A program made the translations under genes and the position numbers. 64,000 bases of DNA from Roseiarcus fermentans. Lineage in GTDB: Bacteria; Pseudomonadota; Alphaproteobacteria; Rhizobiales; Beijerinckiaceae. The stretch is taken from assembly GCF_003315135.1 (NCBI RefSeq), contig NZ_QNRK01000005.1:124001-188000 (forward strand). Direction: 5' to 3'. Positions 20,953 to 30,022 of the stretch are shown piece by piece (the first letter of the stretch is position 1; each line of letters opens with the position of its first letter). Under the pieces are notes generated by a model. It was not told the origin of the DNA. It saw nothing but the letters and a program-made list of their open reading frames with translations, and searched no databases.

Positions 20953-21861
20953 TCACGCCGCCGCTGCTTCGACCTTCGGCCCGGGCTTCAGCCCGATCAG
21001 ATGGCAGATCGCGAACACGAGGTCGGCGCGGTTCATGGTGTAGAAGTGCAGCTCGCCGACGCCGTGGTCGACGAGATCGAGCACCTGCTCGGCGCAGACC
21101 GCGGCGGCGACCAGCCGGCGGGTCGCCGGGTCGTCCTCGAGGCCCTCGAACCGGTCGGCGAGCCATTGTGGCACGCTCGCTCCCGAGCGGCGGGCGAAGT
21201 TCGCCGTCTGCTTGAAGTTCTGCACCGGAAAGATCCCCGGCACGATCGGGATCGAGATCCCGGCGGCGGCTGCGACGTCGAGGAAGCGGAAATAAGCTGA
21301 ATTGTCGAAGATCAGGTTGGTGATCGCCCGCGTCGCCCCGGCGTCGATCTTGCGCTTCAGCAGTTCGATGTCGTGCAGAAGCGTGGGGCTCTGGGGATGC
21401 TTTTCCGGATAGGTCCCGACCGAGACCTCGAAGTCGCCGACGCGACGGGCCTCGGCGACGAGTTCTTCCGTCGTCTGGAACCCGTCGGGGGGCGCCTCGT
21501 AGGGCGCGTCGATGCCGGTCGGCGGGTCGCCGCGCAGCGCCACGATGTGGCGCACGCCGGCGGCGTGGTAAGCCGCGAGCACGTCGCGGATCTCGGCCTT
21601 CGAGGCGCCGACGCAGGTGAGGTGGGCGGCGGGCTTCATCGTCGTCTCACGCGCGAGACGGGCGACGGTGGCGTGGGTGCGCTCGCGCGTGGTGCCGCCG
21701 GCGCCGTAGGTGACCGAGACGAAATGCGGGTCGAGCGGCTCGAGCCGTCGCGCCGCCTCCCACAAATTCGCCTCCATCTCCGGCGTCTTCGGCGGAAAGA
21801 ACTCGAACGAGACGCGCACGGGCGCGCGCGACCGGCTGAGAGGGACGGGCTTTACAGGCAT
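20953..21861 (-). CDS. metF: 5,10-Methylenetetrahydrofolate reductase
   Basis: A 302-residue FAD enzyme reducing 5,10-methylene-THF to 5-methyl-THF for methionine synthesis. Diagnostic parts are SFEFFPPKT near the N-terminus, FVSVTYGAGGTTRERT, AHLTCVGAS, IVALRGDPP and ITNLIFDN, plus VPGIFPVQNF. Its ATG overlaps the stop of the upstream ArsR-methyltransferase gene by one base (TGATG). The two thus form an operon in which the regulator is translated first. Confidence 0.96.
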   Translation of the reverse strand: MPVKPVPLSRSRAPVRVSFEFFPPKTPEMEANLWEAARRLEPLDPHFVSVTYGAGGTTRERTHATVARLARETTMKPAAHLTCVGASKAEIRDVLAAYHAAGVRHIVALRGDPPTGIDAPYEAPPDGFQTTEELVAEARRVGDFEVSVGTYPEKHPQSPTLLHDIELLKRKIDAGATRAITNLIFDNSAYFRFLDVAAAAGISIPIVPGIFPVQNFKQTANFARRSGASVPQWLADRFEGLEDDPATRRLVAAAVCAEQVLDLVDHGVGELHFYTMNRADLVFAICHLIGLKPGPKVEAAAA

Positions 21862-22880
21862 CAGGCGAACTCCGTGTCGGCTCTCTGAAATCCGTCCGAG
21901 ATGACCCGCGGGTCCTCGGCCAGCCACAACGCGACCGTCAGCTTGCCGGAATCGCCCGGGGCCGGCGGGACGCGGTTCGACCGGACCGCGACGAGTCCGG
22001 CCTCGGTCAAAAAACCCTCGATCTCGGCGAGCGGGAAGCCGAGCCGGCGATGGGCGAAATCGGCGCGCAGGAATTCCTGGGTGTGGGCGTCGAAGTCGAC
22101 GACGACCAGCCGGCCGGAGGGCCCGAGCGCGCGCGCGGCTTCCTTCAGCGCCCGCGCCGGATCGTCGAGGAAGTGCAGCACCTGGTGGACGACGATGAGA
22201 TCGTAGCCGTTGCGTTCGACCGGCGGCGCGTAGACGTCGCCCTGGCGCAGCTGCACGTTGCGCAGGCCCGTTTGCTCCATGCGGCTGCGCGCCAGCGCCA
22301 GCATTGCGGCGCTCTGGTCGACGCCGACGGCGCGCGCCGCGCGCGGCGCAAGCAGCTCCAGCATCCGGCCCGTGCCGGTCCCGAGATCGAGCAGGGTGCG
22401 GAACGGCCGGTCGCCGATCAGGTCGATCAGCGCCGCCTCCACCCGCTCTTCGGAAGCGTGCAGGGCGCGGATGCGGTCCCAGTCGCCCGCCTGCTCGGCG
22501 AAATAGGCGGCGGCCTGCCTGCGGCGCGCCTCGCGGGCGACGTCGAGCCGGGCGCGGTCGGCGGCGAGGACCGGGTCGGCGGGATCGAGCCGGCGAACGA
22601 GGTCGCGGGCGAACTCGCCGCCGGCCTCGGCGAGGCGGAAGAACGCCCACGCGCCCTCGCGCTGGCGCACCGCGAGCCCCGCTTCCGTCAGGAGTTTCAG
22701 GTGGCGGGACACCCGCGGCTGCGACTGGCCGAGAATGGCGACGAGCTCGCTGACCGTCAGCTCTGCTTCGTCCAGCAGGCAGAGAATGCGCAGGCGCGTC
22801 TCCTCGCCCGCCGCCTCGAGCCCGGCGAGGAGGGAGGAGAAGGAGACGGCGCCGTCGCTCGGGGATCGGACGTGAGACAT
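21861..22880 (-). CDS. ArsR-family regulator fused to a SAM-dependent methyltransferase domain
   Basis: A 339-residue fusion. The N-terminal ArsR winged helix (about 12-95; LRILCLLDEAELTVSELVAILGQSQPRVSRHLKLL) lacks the metal-binding cysteine motif of ArsR/SmtB sensors. The C-terminal class I methyltransferase (about 155-320) shows motif I DLGTGTGRMLELL and QVLHFLDDP. Alphaproteobacterial SahR-type regulators of methionine metabolism have this build, and coupling to metF fits that. It is likely a sensor of S-adenosylhomocysteine or SAM. The start at 22880 lies within a strong palindrome, which suggests autoregulation; an in-frame ATG at 22916 is possible. Confidence 0.92.
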   Translation of the reverse strand: MSHVRSPSDGAVSFSSLLAGLEAAGEETRLRILCLLDEAELTVSELVAILGQSQPRVSRHLKLLTEAGLAVRQREGAWAFFRLAEAGGEFARDLVRRLDPADPVLAADRARLDVAREARRRQAAAYFAEQAGDWDRIRALHASEERVEAALIDLIGDRPFRTLLDLGTGTGRMLELLAPRAARAVGVDQSAAMLALARSRMEQTGLRNVQLRQGDVYAPPVERNGYDLIVVHQVLHFLDDPARALKEAARALGPSGRLVVVDFDAHTQEFLRADFAHRRLGFPLAEIEGFLTEAGLVAVRSNRVPPAPGDSGKLTVALWLAEDPRVISDGFQRADTEFA

Positions 22881-22898
22881 AAAGATATGTTTATGTCT
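22875..22898. promoter_or_regulatory. Palindromic operator overlapping the ArsR-methyltransferase start
   Basis: AGACATAAA (22875-22883) and TTTATGTCT (22890-22898) are perfect 9-base inverted arms around GATATG. Only one base pair of the whole 24-base palindrome mismatches. It covers the start codon (22878-22880) of the regulator gene and is A+T-rich in a G+C-rich region. It is probably the binding site of the encoded ArsR-type regulator controlling itself and metF. Confidence 0.7.
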
Positions 22899-23077
22899 AA
22901 AACAGCGCGGACGCAAGGGGCGCGAACCGCCGGAAAACCCAGCCGATCAAGTTTCTGGATTTGTCGCCTGCGCCGTGCCATTGGCACGAGGCTGCGAAAG
23001 CGGCTGATCACCGAATTTCGCGCTCGGCGTCGCTGGGCGCGACCAACCGGTCCGCCGCGGCGGCGCAAAGGCCATTG

Positions 23078-23350
23078 ATGAAATTCCTCGGTTTCCTGGC
23101 GATCCCATTCCTGTTTCCCGCCGCCGCGTTCGCCGATCAAAAGGCCGCCGACGGTTGCGCCGCCAAACTGGGACGGGCTTCGGCGGCGATCTACGCCGCG
23201 TCCGCGGCCCAACTCTCGCCGGGAGCGAATCTCCGCGACGTCGTCACCAGCGTCACACGCGGCATGGTGATGTCCGGCGATCTCGGCCGCGCGGAGGCCA
23301 GGCCCGCGGCGGAAGCGGCCGGCGCGTGCCTGAGCCTGCTCGACAAATAG
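23078..23350 (+). CDS. Small secreted protein of unknown function
   Basis: A 90-residue protein with a clear signal peptide (MKFLGFLAIPFLFPAAAFA, cleavage near 19) and a mature part of about 70 residues rich in alanine with two cysteines (DGCAAKL and GACLSLL) that could form a disulfide. No domain is recognised. The ATG at 23078 is chosen because it begins the signal peptide; the frame is open further upstream without sense. It lies 24 bases before the DUF2721 gene, probably in one transcript. Confidence 0.7.
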   Translation: MKFLGFLAIPFLFPAAAFADQKAADGCAAKLGRASAAIYAASAAQLSPGANLRDVVTSVTRGMVMSGDLGRAEARPAAEAAGACLSLLDK

Positions 23351-23374
23351 CCAAAGCGATCGCGCGATACGGCG

Positions 23375-23800
23375 ATGAACTTCATTCCGAGCCCGGAAGG
23401 TCTTTCGCACATCTTTGCGGAAGCATCGGCGCCGGCCTTCCTGCTGGCCGGCGTCGCCGCTTTCATTTCGGTGTTGATGTCGCGGCTGGGCGACACCATC
23501 GATCGTTTGCGCAGCCTGAAACGGATTGGGGCGGACCAGGACTCGACGGAGCGCGACAGCGAGATTCTGCACTTGAAGCAGCGCGCGCTTCTTTTGCACA
23601 AGGCGACCTATCTGGCGCTCATCGCCGGCATCGTGACGACATTCCTCCTCATGGTGATGGTCGCGAGCGCATTTCTCGGACTTCAGCACGCCTTTGGCGC
23701 GCCCCTGCTGTTTGCGATCGCGAGCGTGTTGCTGAGCTTGTCGCTCTACCGATTCTCACAGGAAATCCGGATCGCGCTGCACGAAATCGATCAATTCTGA
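23375..23800 (+). CDS. DUF2721 family membrane protein
   Basis: A 141-residue membrane protein matching the DUF2721 layout: a first helix (AFLLAGVAAFISVLMSRL), a cytoplasmic charged helix (IDRLRSLKRI, LKQRALLLHKATYLA) and two further hydrophobic helices (about 83-130). The function of the family is unknown. It probably shares a message with the secreted protein upstream. Confidence 0.85.
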   Translation: MNFIPSPEGLSHIFAEASAPAFLLAGVAAFISVLMSRLGDTIDRLRSLKRIGADQDSTERDSEILHLKQRALLLHKATYLALIAGIVTTFLLMVMVASAFLGLQHAFGAPLLFAIASVLLSLSLYRFSQEIRIALHEIDQF

Positions 23801-24205
23801 CGGGGCGGCGCTGGGACTCGACGCGCGCCGAGCAGGAAGACATCGGCGCGCCGGCGCAGGAGCCGTCGGCGCGGCTCCTCGCGCGGCGCCAGTCGCTTCG
23901 ACAGGAGCGAGGCCCGTCCGTCCTGATGGGAACGCGCACCTAGGCACGCGGGGCGAAAGCGCGGGTCCCAATTCCCGAGCAAAGGTCATTCCAAGAAGGG
24001 CTCGCGGAGCGTCGGCGCGGGGAGCCGCGCCGCCGAGATGCTCTAGCTAGGTCAAGCCGCGACGCCTTGGACTTCCGCGTACGGCCCGGGTTATCGCCGG
24101 CGCGGCTGGAAATATGGGGCGATTCGGCAGGCGGGGGAAGGGCGCGCGACCCCCTTCAAGCGGCGGCCAGCGCGACCGACGCCGCGCCCGCCGCCGCGGC
24201 GCGGG
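23801..24205. other. Gene-free convergent gap
   Basis: About 400 bases between the ends of the DUF2721 gene and the Ada-like gene. Open frames on either strand look like shadows, with no recognisable domain or good ribosome site. No clear repeat or RNA gene is seen. Confidence 0.4.
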
Positions 24206-25090
24206 TCACGCGGTCCCTGCCCCGGCCCCGTCGGCGCGCGCCACCCGGCCCGCCTCCCAGCCGATGATCGCCTGCTTGCGCGCCAGGCCCCAGTGGTAGC
24301 CGGTCAGCGCGCCCGAGCGCCCGAGGACGCGATGACAGGGGACGACGAACGAGATCGGATTCTTGCCGACCGCCGCGCCGACCGCGCGCGCCGCCGTCGG
24401 CTTGCCGAGCCGGACGGCTATGTCGGAATAGGTCGTGGCGCACCCCATCGGCACCGAGAGCAGCGTCTCCCACACCCGCACCTCGAAGTCCGAGCCGATC
24501 ATCACGATGCGCAGCGGCGCGTCCGGCCGCCACTGCCGGGAATCGAAGGCGCGCGCGGCGTAGGGCGCGGTCGCCTCGCCGTCTTCGACGAATTGCGCGC
24601 GCGGCCAGCGGGCGCGCATGTCGGCGAGCGCCGAGGCGCGGTCGCCCTCGTCGACGAAGCCCAGCCCGGCCATGCCGCGCGGCGCGGCGACGACGATCGC
24701 CTCGCCGAACGGCGAGTCGTGGAAACCGTAGCGCAGCGTGAGGTCGTCGCGGCGGTAGTCGCCCGGCGTCAGCGCCTCGTGCGCGACGAACAGGTCGTGC
24801 AGCCGGCTCGGCCCGGACAGGCCGACGTCATAGGCCGCGTCGAGCACGCTGGTCGAATTGCGCAACAGCTCGCGCGCCCGTTCGATGGTGATCGCCTGCA
24901 GAAACGCCTTGGGCGTCAGCCCCGCCCAGCGCCGAAACACGTGCTGGAAGTGGGACGGCGACAGCCCGACCTCGGCCGCGACCTCTTCGACCGACGGCTG
25001 GTCGCGCCAGCGGGTCGAGAGGAATTCGATCGCGCGCCGGACAATGGCGTAGTCGGCGCTTTCGGGGGGTGCGGACGGCATGTCGAGCAT
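24206..25090 (-). CDS. Ada-like protein: AraC helix-turn-helix fused to O6-alkylguanine-DNA alkyltransferase
   Basis: A 294-residue protein. The AraC-type helix-turn-helix pair (about 30-112; VEEVAAEVGLSPSHFQHVFRRW, SRLHDLFV) is followed by an alkyltransferase domain (about 120-285) with the active-site PCHR (251-254, acceptor C252) and GALTGYHWG. The N-terminal Ada zinc domain with its methylphosphotriester cysteine is missing, so the protein can repair O6-methylguanine but lacks the usual methyl sensor. The start at 25090 is chosen from MLDMPSAPP; a second ATG is at 25081. It is the last gene of a pncB-DUF2461-PPOX-ada-like run on the minus strand. Confidence 0.93.
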   Translation of the reverse strand: MLDMPSAPPESADYAIVRRAIEFLSTRWRDQPSVEEVAAEVGLSPSHFQHVFRRWAGLTPKAFLQAITIERARELLRNSTSVLDAAYDVGLSGPSRLHDLFVAHEALTPGDYRRDDLTLRYGFHDSPFGEAIVVAAPRGMAGLGFVDEGDRASALADMRARWPRAQFVEDGEATAPYAARAFDSRQWRPDAPLRIVMIGSDFEVRVWETLLSVPMGCATTYSDIAVRLGKPTAARAVGAAVGKNPISFVVPCHRVLGRSGALTGYHWGLARKQAIIGWEAGRVARADGAGAGTA

Positions 25091-25157
25091 GGGGGCGACC
25101 TCGGCTTCGCCGCCACCGTCGCGCAATCCTTCCGCCGGCGCCACCCGAAAACGCCGG

Positions 25158-25715
25158 TCAGCCGGGTTCGCCGAGCCCCGTCGGCAAGCCGTCGATGCTG
25201 ACGGCGTTCTTCTCGCGCCGATAGGCCGCGAGCCCGTCCTCGCCCTTGGCGCGCGCCCAGTTGTCGAGCGACGGCCGCTCGCCGCGATAGTCGAACAGCG
25301 GCGCGCCGTAGCCGCACGAGGTCTGAACCCGATCGACGTGGAGCCGGACGATCTGGCGGGCGCCGGCCGGCTCCGCGCCGCCGAAGGCGCTTTCCAGCAC
25401 ATCGCGATAGGCGTCGGCGCCGCGTCGGAGAATTTCGCCGCGGCCATAGAGGCGCAAGATGTTCGGCGGGCCGTCGAAGGCGCAGAACATCAGGGTCAGC
25501 CGCCCGTCGGCCTTGAGATGCGCCGCCGTCTCGGCGCCGCTGCCGGTCTTGTCGAGATAGGCGACCGTCCGGTCGTCGAGGACGGCGAACAGGTCGGTCC
25601 CGCGCGGCGAGACGTTGACGCGCGCGCCGGGCGCGGCGGAGGCGGCGAAGAAGATGCGCTGGCGGCCGATGAAGGCGCGGCAGGTCGCGTCGATCGAGGG
25701 AATCACCTTTGCCAT
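25158..25715 (-). CDS. Pyridoxamine 5'-phosphate oxidase-family (FMN-binding split-barrel) protein
   Basis: A 185-residue PPOX-fold protein. Family signs are IFFAASAAPGARVNVSPRG, a DRTVAYLDKTGSGAETAAHL block and RLTLMFCAFDGPPNILRLYGRGEI, with a C-terminal region GYGAPLFDYRGERPSLDNWA that is seen in this pyridoxamine-oxidase-like subgroup. These proteins bind FMN or a deazaflavin and carry out redox reactions on various small molecules; the substrate here is unknown. It starts 9 bases after the DUF2461 gene and precedes the Ada-like gene by 67 bases. Confidence 0.88.
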   Translation of the reverse strand: MAKVIPSIDATCRAFIGRQRIFFAASAAPGARVNVSPRGTDLFAVLDDRTVAYLDKTGSGAETAAHLKADGRLTLMFCAFDGPPNILRLYGRGEILRRGADAYRDVLESAFGGAEPAGARQIVRLHVDRVQTSCGYGAPLFDYRGERPSLDNWARAKGEDGLAAYRREKNAVSIDGLPTGLGEPG

Positions 25716-25724
25716 GGGCCGACC

Positions 25725-26405
25725 CTAGCGCGAATCGGTCAGCGCGTCCCAGCCCCATGCGAGCAGCGGCAGCGCGTCGCGGGCGAAGGCGCCCAGCGAG
25801 GGGGCCAGCGCCGGCTCGCTGATTTCCGGTTCCGAGACTGGCCTCACAACGATGAAATGCCGCTGCCGCACGGCGGCGAGGATGGCGGGATCGTCCACCG
25901 TCTCGAAGCCGCGCGGGGTGCGTTTCAACGCGTCCTCGTCCGACAGCGCGAGTCCCGCCTTCGCAAGTTTTCCGATCATCGCCTTGTACGCCTCGGGCGC
26001 GCGCGCCGCGGCGTCGCGCAGCCGGCCGAGCGGCGCCGGGTCGAGCCGGTAGAACCCGGCGGCGAAAAAGCACTCCTCCGGCGACAAGTGGAAATAGAGC
26101 ACGCCCGGATCGGTCTTCGACCCCGTGCGGGTCATGGCGAGGCCGCCGTTGGTCTTGTAGGGGTCCTTGATCTTCGAGAAGCGCGCGTCGCGATGGATGC
26201 GGAACAGCGACGTCTTGCGGTCGCCCCGGATCGGGATCTTCGCCTCGGCCAGCAGCACGGCGACGTCCTCGACGAGGTCGCCCATCGGGCCCCTGACGGC
26301 GGTTTCGTATGTCGCCCGGTTCTCCTCGAACCAGGCCTTCGTCTGGTGGAACGCGAGCGCCCTGAAGAACGGCAGCGCGTCCCGGCCGAAACCCTGAAAC
26401 GCCAT
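25725..26405 (-). CDS. DUF2461 (TIGR02453) family protein
   Basis: A 226-residue protein of the DUF2461 family. Typical segments are FQGFGRDALPFFRALAFHQTKAWFEENRATYE at the N-terminus, RIHRDARFSKIKDPYKTNGGLA in the middle and YFHLSPEECFFAAGFY. Its function is not established. The ATG at 26405 lies 7 bases after the pncB stop, which argues for one operon. Confidence 0.92.
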   Translation of the reverse strand: MAFQGFGRDALPFFRALAFHQTKAWFEENRATYETAVRGPMGDLVEDVAVLLAEAKIPIRGDRKTSLFRIHRDARFSKIKDPYKTNGGLAMTRTGSKTDPGVLYFHLSPEECFFAAGFYRLDPAPLGRLRDAAARAPEAYKAMIGKLAKAGLALSDEDALKRTPRGFETVDDPAILAAVRQRHFIVVRPVSEPEISEPALAPSLGAFARDALPLLAWGWDALTDSR

Positions 26406-26412
26406 GTCCGCC

Positions 26413-27726
26413 TCACACCTCGACCGGATGCCTGGCCATCCCGTTGGCGCCGAAGACGCGCCGATAGCGCTCGACGACGTCCAGCGCACCGAGCGCCTTG
26501 TCGGGATTGTCCGACAGCTTGACCGCCGGCCGGCCGTCGGCCTCGACCACCTTGCAGACGAGCGAGATCGCTTTGAGCTGGCCGTCGGCCCCCGCCGGCG
26601 CGCAGCCGACGAAGTCGTTGGTCAGGTGCGTGCCCCAGCCGAACGACAGCTTCACCTGGCCGCGCAGCGCCCGCGCGGCCTCCTCGATCGACTCGACGTC
26701 CATCGCGTCCGAGAGCACGACCAGCTTCTCCTGTGGATCGCGGCCGCGCGCCTTCCACCAGGCGATCAGCTCGCGCGACGCCTCGAGCGCCGGTTTGGAA
26801 TCGGGGCGGGCGCCTTTCCAGTCGGCGACCCAGTCGGGGGCGTCGCGCAAGAAGGCGGTGGTGCCGAAACAGTCCGGCAGGACGACGAGCAGGTTGCCGC
26901 CGTACATGGTCGCCCAGTCGCGCAGCACCGCATAGGGCGCCTGGCGCAGTTCGGCGTCGTCGCGGGCGAGGGCGGCGTAGACCATCGGCAGCTCGTGGGC
27001 GTTGGTGCCCACCGCCTCGAGGCCGGTGTCCATGGCGTGCTTGACGTTCGAAGTGCCGATGAAATTGTCGCCGAGCCCCTCCTGCAGGGCCTCCACGCAC
27101 CAGCGCTGCCATAGGAACCCGTGCCGGCGGCGGGTGCCGAAGTCCGACACTTTCAGCGGACCCTCCTCGGCCAGCCGGCGCAGCCGCTCGACCTTCGACC
27201 ACAGCTTCGCCTTGGCGCGGGCGTAGAGCACGTCGAGGTCGAACCGGCTCATGGTGCGCACCGCCGCGCGGGCGCGCAATTCGTTGATGATGGCGAGCGC
27301 CGGGATTTCCCACATCGTGGTCCCGGTCCACGGCCCCGAGAACGTCAGCTCGTACTGGCCGTCGCGCTGGGTCAGCTCGTAGTCGGGCAGGCGGAACTGG
27401 GCGAGCCATTCCATGAAGCCGGGCTCGAATATCTGCCGGGTGCCGTAGAAAGTGTTGCCGGCGAGCCAGATCAGCTCGTTCTTGGCGAATCTCAGGGTGC
27501 GGGCGTGGTCGAGCTGATCGATCAGCTCGCGCTCGTCGACGATCTCGGCGAGCCGAACCGACGTCGTCCGGTTGATCAGCTGGAAGGTCACCTGGCGTTC
27601 GCGGTGCATTTTCCAGATCATCTGGAGCATCAGCAGCTTGTAGAAGTCCGTGTCGAGCAGCGTGCGGATCGCGGGATCGATCCGGAACGTGTGATTGTAG
27701 ACACGGGTTGCGATGTCGGTGGCCAT
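26413..27726 (-). CDS. pncB: Nicotinate phosphoribosyltransferase
   Basis: A 437-residue enzyme that joins nicotinate to PRPP in the salvage of NAD. The family segments are [19 protein letters not shown] near the N-terminus, [38 protein letters not shown] (the GT-N-x-H nicotinate site), and [11 protein letters not shown]. It opens the minus-strand run pncB-DUF2461-PPOX-Ada-like and is divergent from lutA; the 77-base gap carries both promoters. Confidence 0.96.
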   Translation of the reverse strand: MATDIATRVYNHTFRIDPAIRTLLDTDFYKLLMLQMIWKMHRERQVTFQLINRTTSVRLAEIVDERELIDQLDHARTLRFAKNELIWLAGNTFYGTRQIFEPGFMEWLAQFRLPDYELTQRDGQYELTFSGPWTGTTMWEIPALAIINELRARAAVRTMSRFDLDVLYARAKAKLWSKVERLRRLAEEGPLKVSDFGTRRRHGFLWQRWCVEALQEGLGDNFIGTSNVKHAMDTGLEAVGTNAHELPMVYAALARDDAELRQAPYAVLRDWATMYGGNLLVVLPDCFGTTAFLRDAPDWVADWKGARPDSKPALEASRELIAWWKARGRDPQEKLVVLSDAMDVESIEEAARALRGQVKLSFGWGTHLTNDFVGCAPAGADGQLKAISLVCKVVEADGRPAVKLSDNPDKALGALDVVERYRRVFGANGMARHPVEV

Positions 27727-27803
27727 CGTGCGACCTTATGAGGCCGTTTTGAAAGCGACAAGGGCGCTCCCACGCCCGCCCGCGAGGAGGACATTCGGTC
27801 ACA

Positions 27804-28598
27804 ATGAACGCCATCGCTTCCGAGGCTTCCTCACATCCGCCGCGTGTCGGGCTGTTCGTCACCTGCCTCATCGACGTCATGCGTCCGACCGTCGGCTTCG
27901 CCGCGGTCAAGCTGCTGGAGGACGCCGGCTGCAGGGTCGTGGTCCCGGCGCAGACCTGCTGCGGGCAGCCGGCCTTCAACGCGGGCGACCGGGCCGCGGC
28001 GAAGGCGCTGGCGCGCCGGACGATCGAGGCGTTCGAGGCTTGCGACGCCGTCGTCACGCCGAGCGGCTCCTGCGGCGGCATGCTGATCCGCCACTATCCC
28101 GAGCTGTTCGCCGGCGAGCCGGAGATGGCGGCGAAGGCCGAGCGCTTCGCCGCCAAGACGCACGAACTGGTGAGCTTCCTCACCGACGTGCTCGGCGTCG
28201 AGCGGGTGACGGCGCGTTTCGACGGGACCGTCGCCTATCACGACGGCTGCTCGGGCCTGCGCGAGCTCGGCGTCAAGGCGCAGCCGCGCCGGCTGCTCGC
28301 CAGCGTCGAGGGCCTGACCCTCGCCGAACTCGCCGAGCCGGAGACCTGCTGCGGCTTCGGCGGCCTGTTCGCGGCGAAATACGGCGAGCTTTCCAACACC
28401 ATCGTGTCGCACAAGGCGGACGACATCCGCGCGAGCGCGGCCGGAACGGTGCTCGCCGGCGACCTCGGCTGCCTTCTCAACATCGCCGGCAAGCTGCAGC
28501 GCGCCGGCTCCGCGGTCCGGGCGCGGCACGTCGCCGAGGTGCTGGCCGGCATGGCCGACGGTCCGGCGATCGGCGAGCCGAACAAGGAGCGTTCATGA
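27804..28598 (+). CDS. lutA: Lactate utilisation protein A (Fe-S oxidoreductase subunit)
   Basis: A 264-residue cysteine-rich subunit (LutA/LldE) of the three-part L-lactate dehydrogenase that passes electrons from lactate to the respiratory chain. The paired CCG-type motifs are QTCCGQP and PETCCGFGG, with SCGG and HDGCSGLRE between them, as in heterodisulfide-reductase-like Fe-S proteins. A GAGGAGGA element lies upstream. It ends in an ATGA overlap with lutB. No permease or LutR regulator gene is adjacent. Confidence 0.94.
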   Translation: MNAIASEASSHPPRVGLFVTCLIDVMRPTVGFAAVKLLEDAGCRVVVPAQTCCGQPAFNAGDRAAAKALARRTIEAFEACDAVVTPSGSCGGMLIRHYPELFAGEPEMAAKAERFAAKTHELVSFLTDVLGVERVTARFDGTVAYHDGCSGLRELGVKAQPRRLLASVEGLTLAELAEPETCCGFGGLFAAKYGELSNTIVSHKADDIRASAAGTVLAGDLGCLLNIAGKLQRAGSAVRARHVAEVLAGMADGPAIGEPNKERS

Positions 28599-30022
28599 CC
28601 GTCGTCCCGACTTCGGCCCGCTTCCAGGAGAACGCCCACGAAGCGCTGAACGACGCCCGCCTTCAGGGCGCGATGGTGTTCGCGCGCAATTTCGCCGGGC
28701 GGCGCGCCCTGGCCGCCGCGCGGCTGCCCGAGTTCGACCGCCTGCGCGACAGCGCCAGCGCGATCAAGGATCACACGCTCGCGCATCTCGATCTCTATCT
28801 CGAGGCCTACGAGCGCAAGGTGGTGGAGAGCGGCGGCTGCGTGCATTACGCCGAGGACGCCGAAGCCGCGCGCCGAATCGTCGTCGACCTCTGCCGCAGT
28901 CTCGGCGCCAAAAGCGTCACCAAGGGCAAGTCGATGATCTCGGAGGAGATCGGGCTCAACGCCGCGATCGAGGCGGCGGGGATCGAAGCGGTCGAGACGG
29001 ATCTCGGCGAGTACATCATCCAGCTTCGCCACGAAACGCCGTCGCACATCATCGCGCCGGCGATTCATCTCACCAAGCGCGACTTCGAGCACGACTTTCG
29101 CGCCCGGCACACCAACCTTCCGCCGGAGCGCGATCTGTCGAAGCCCGAACAGCTGCTGGCCGAGGCGCGCGCCGTGCTCAGGGAGAAATTCCTCGCAGCC
29201 GACGTCGGCATCACCGGCGCGAATTTCCTGATCGCCGAAACCGGCGGGTCGGTGATCGTCACCAACGAGGGCAACGGCGACCTGACCCAGACCCTGCCCA
29301 GAGCCCACATCGTGATCGCCTCGATCGAGAAGATCGTGCCGACGCTCGAGGACGCGGCGCAGCTTCTGCGCGTGCTCGCCCGCTCCGCCACCGGCCAGGA
29401 CGCCTCGGTCTACACCACCTTTTCCACCGGCCCCCGCCGCCCCGGCGATCCCGACGGCCCTTCCGCCTATCATGTCGTCATCCTCGACAACGGCCGCTCG
29501 GCGATGCTCGGCGGCGAGTTCCAGGACATGCTGCGCTGCATCCGCTGCGGCGCCTGCATGAACCACTGCCCGGTCTATCAGGCGGTCGGAGGACACGCCT
29601 ACGGCTGGGTCTATCCGGGGCCGATGGGGGCGGTGCTGACGCCGTCGCTGATCGGCGTCGCCGAGGGCGGGCAATTGCCCAACGCCTCCACCTTCTGCGG
29701 ACGCTGCGAGGAAGTCTGCCCGGTGCGGATTCCCCTGCCCAAGATGATGCGGCACTGGCGCGAGCGCGAGTTCGAGCGGGCGCTTTCGCCGGCGGCGGCG
29801 CGCTACGGGCTTGGGCTTTGGGCCTTTTTCGCTGCAAGGCCGGCCCTCTACCGCGTCGCTGCCGGCCTCGTGGCCAGAAGTCTGCGCCTCCTCGGGCGGC
29901 GCAAGGGCCGGTTCGCCTCGCTGCCGTTCGCCGGCGGGTGGACGCGATACCGCGATCTCGCCGCGCCGGAGGGTTCGACCTTCCAGAGCCGGTGGCGCGC
30001 CAAAAGCGGAGCGGTGAAGTGA
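28595..30022 (+). CDS. lutB: Lactate utilisation protein B (4Fe-4S ferredoxin-type subunit)
   Basis: A 475-residue LutB/LldF protein. The N-terminal LUD domain (about 70-300) contains GKSMISEEIGLN, GANFLIAETGGSVIVTNEGN and ETPSHII. Two cysteine clusters for 4Fe-4S binding follow, CIRCGACMNHCP (C315, C318, C321, C325) and CGRCEEVCP (C368, C371, C375). The C-terminal helix-rich tail is typical. The ATG at 28595 overlaps the lutA stop (ATGA). Confidence 0.95.
   Translation: MTVVPTSARFQENAHEALNDARLQGAMVFARNFAGRRALAAARLPEFDRLRDSASAIKDHTLAHLDLYLEAYERKVVESGGCVHYAEDAEAARRIVVDLCRSLGAKSVTKGKSMISEEIGLNAAIEAAGIEAVETDLGEYIIQLRHETPSHIIAPAIHLTKRDFEHDFRARHTNLPPERDLSKPEQLLAEARAVLREKFLAADVGITGANFLIAETGGSVIVTNEGNGDLTQTLPRAHIVIASIEKIVPTLEDAAQLLRVLARSATGQDASVYTTFSTGPRRPGDPDGPSAYHVVILDNGRSAMLGGEFQDMLRCIRCGACMNHCPVYQAVGGHAYGWVYPGPMGAVLTPSLIGVAEGGQLPNASTFCGRCEEVCPVRIPLPKMMRHWREREFERALSPAAARYGLGLWAFFAARPALYRVAAGLVARSLRLLGRRKGRFASLPFAGGWTRYRDLAAPEGSTFQSRWRAKSGAVK

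Noticed and set aside
26132-28081. Large minus-strand frame across pncB and the lutA start
   Set aside because: It runs against real genes with clear domains on both sides; composition is shadow-like.
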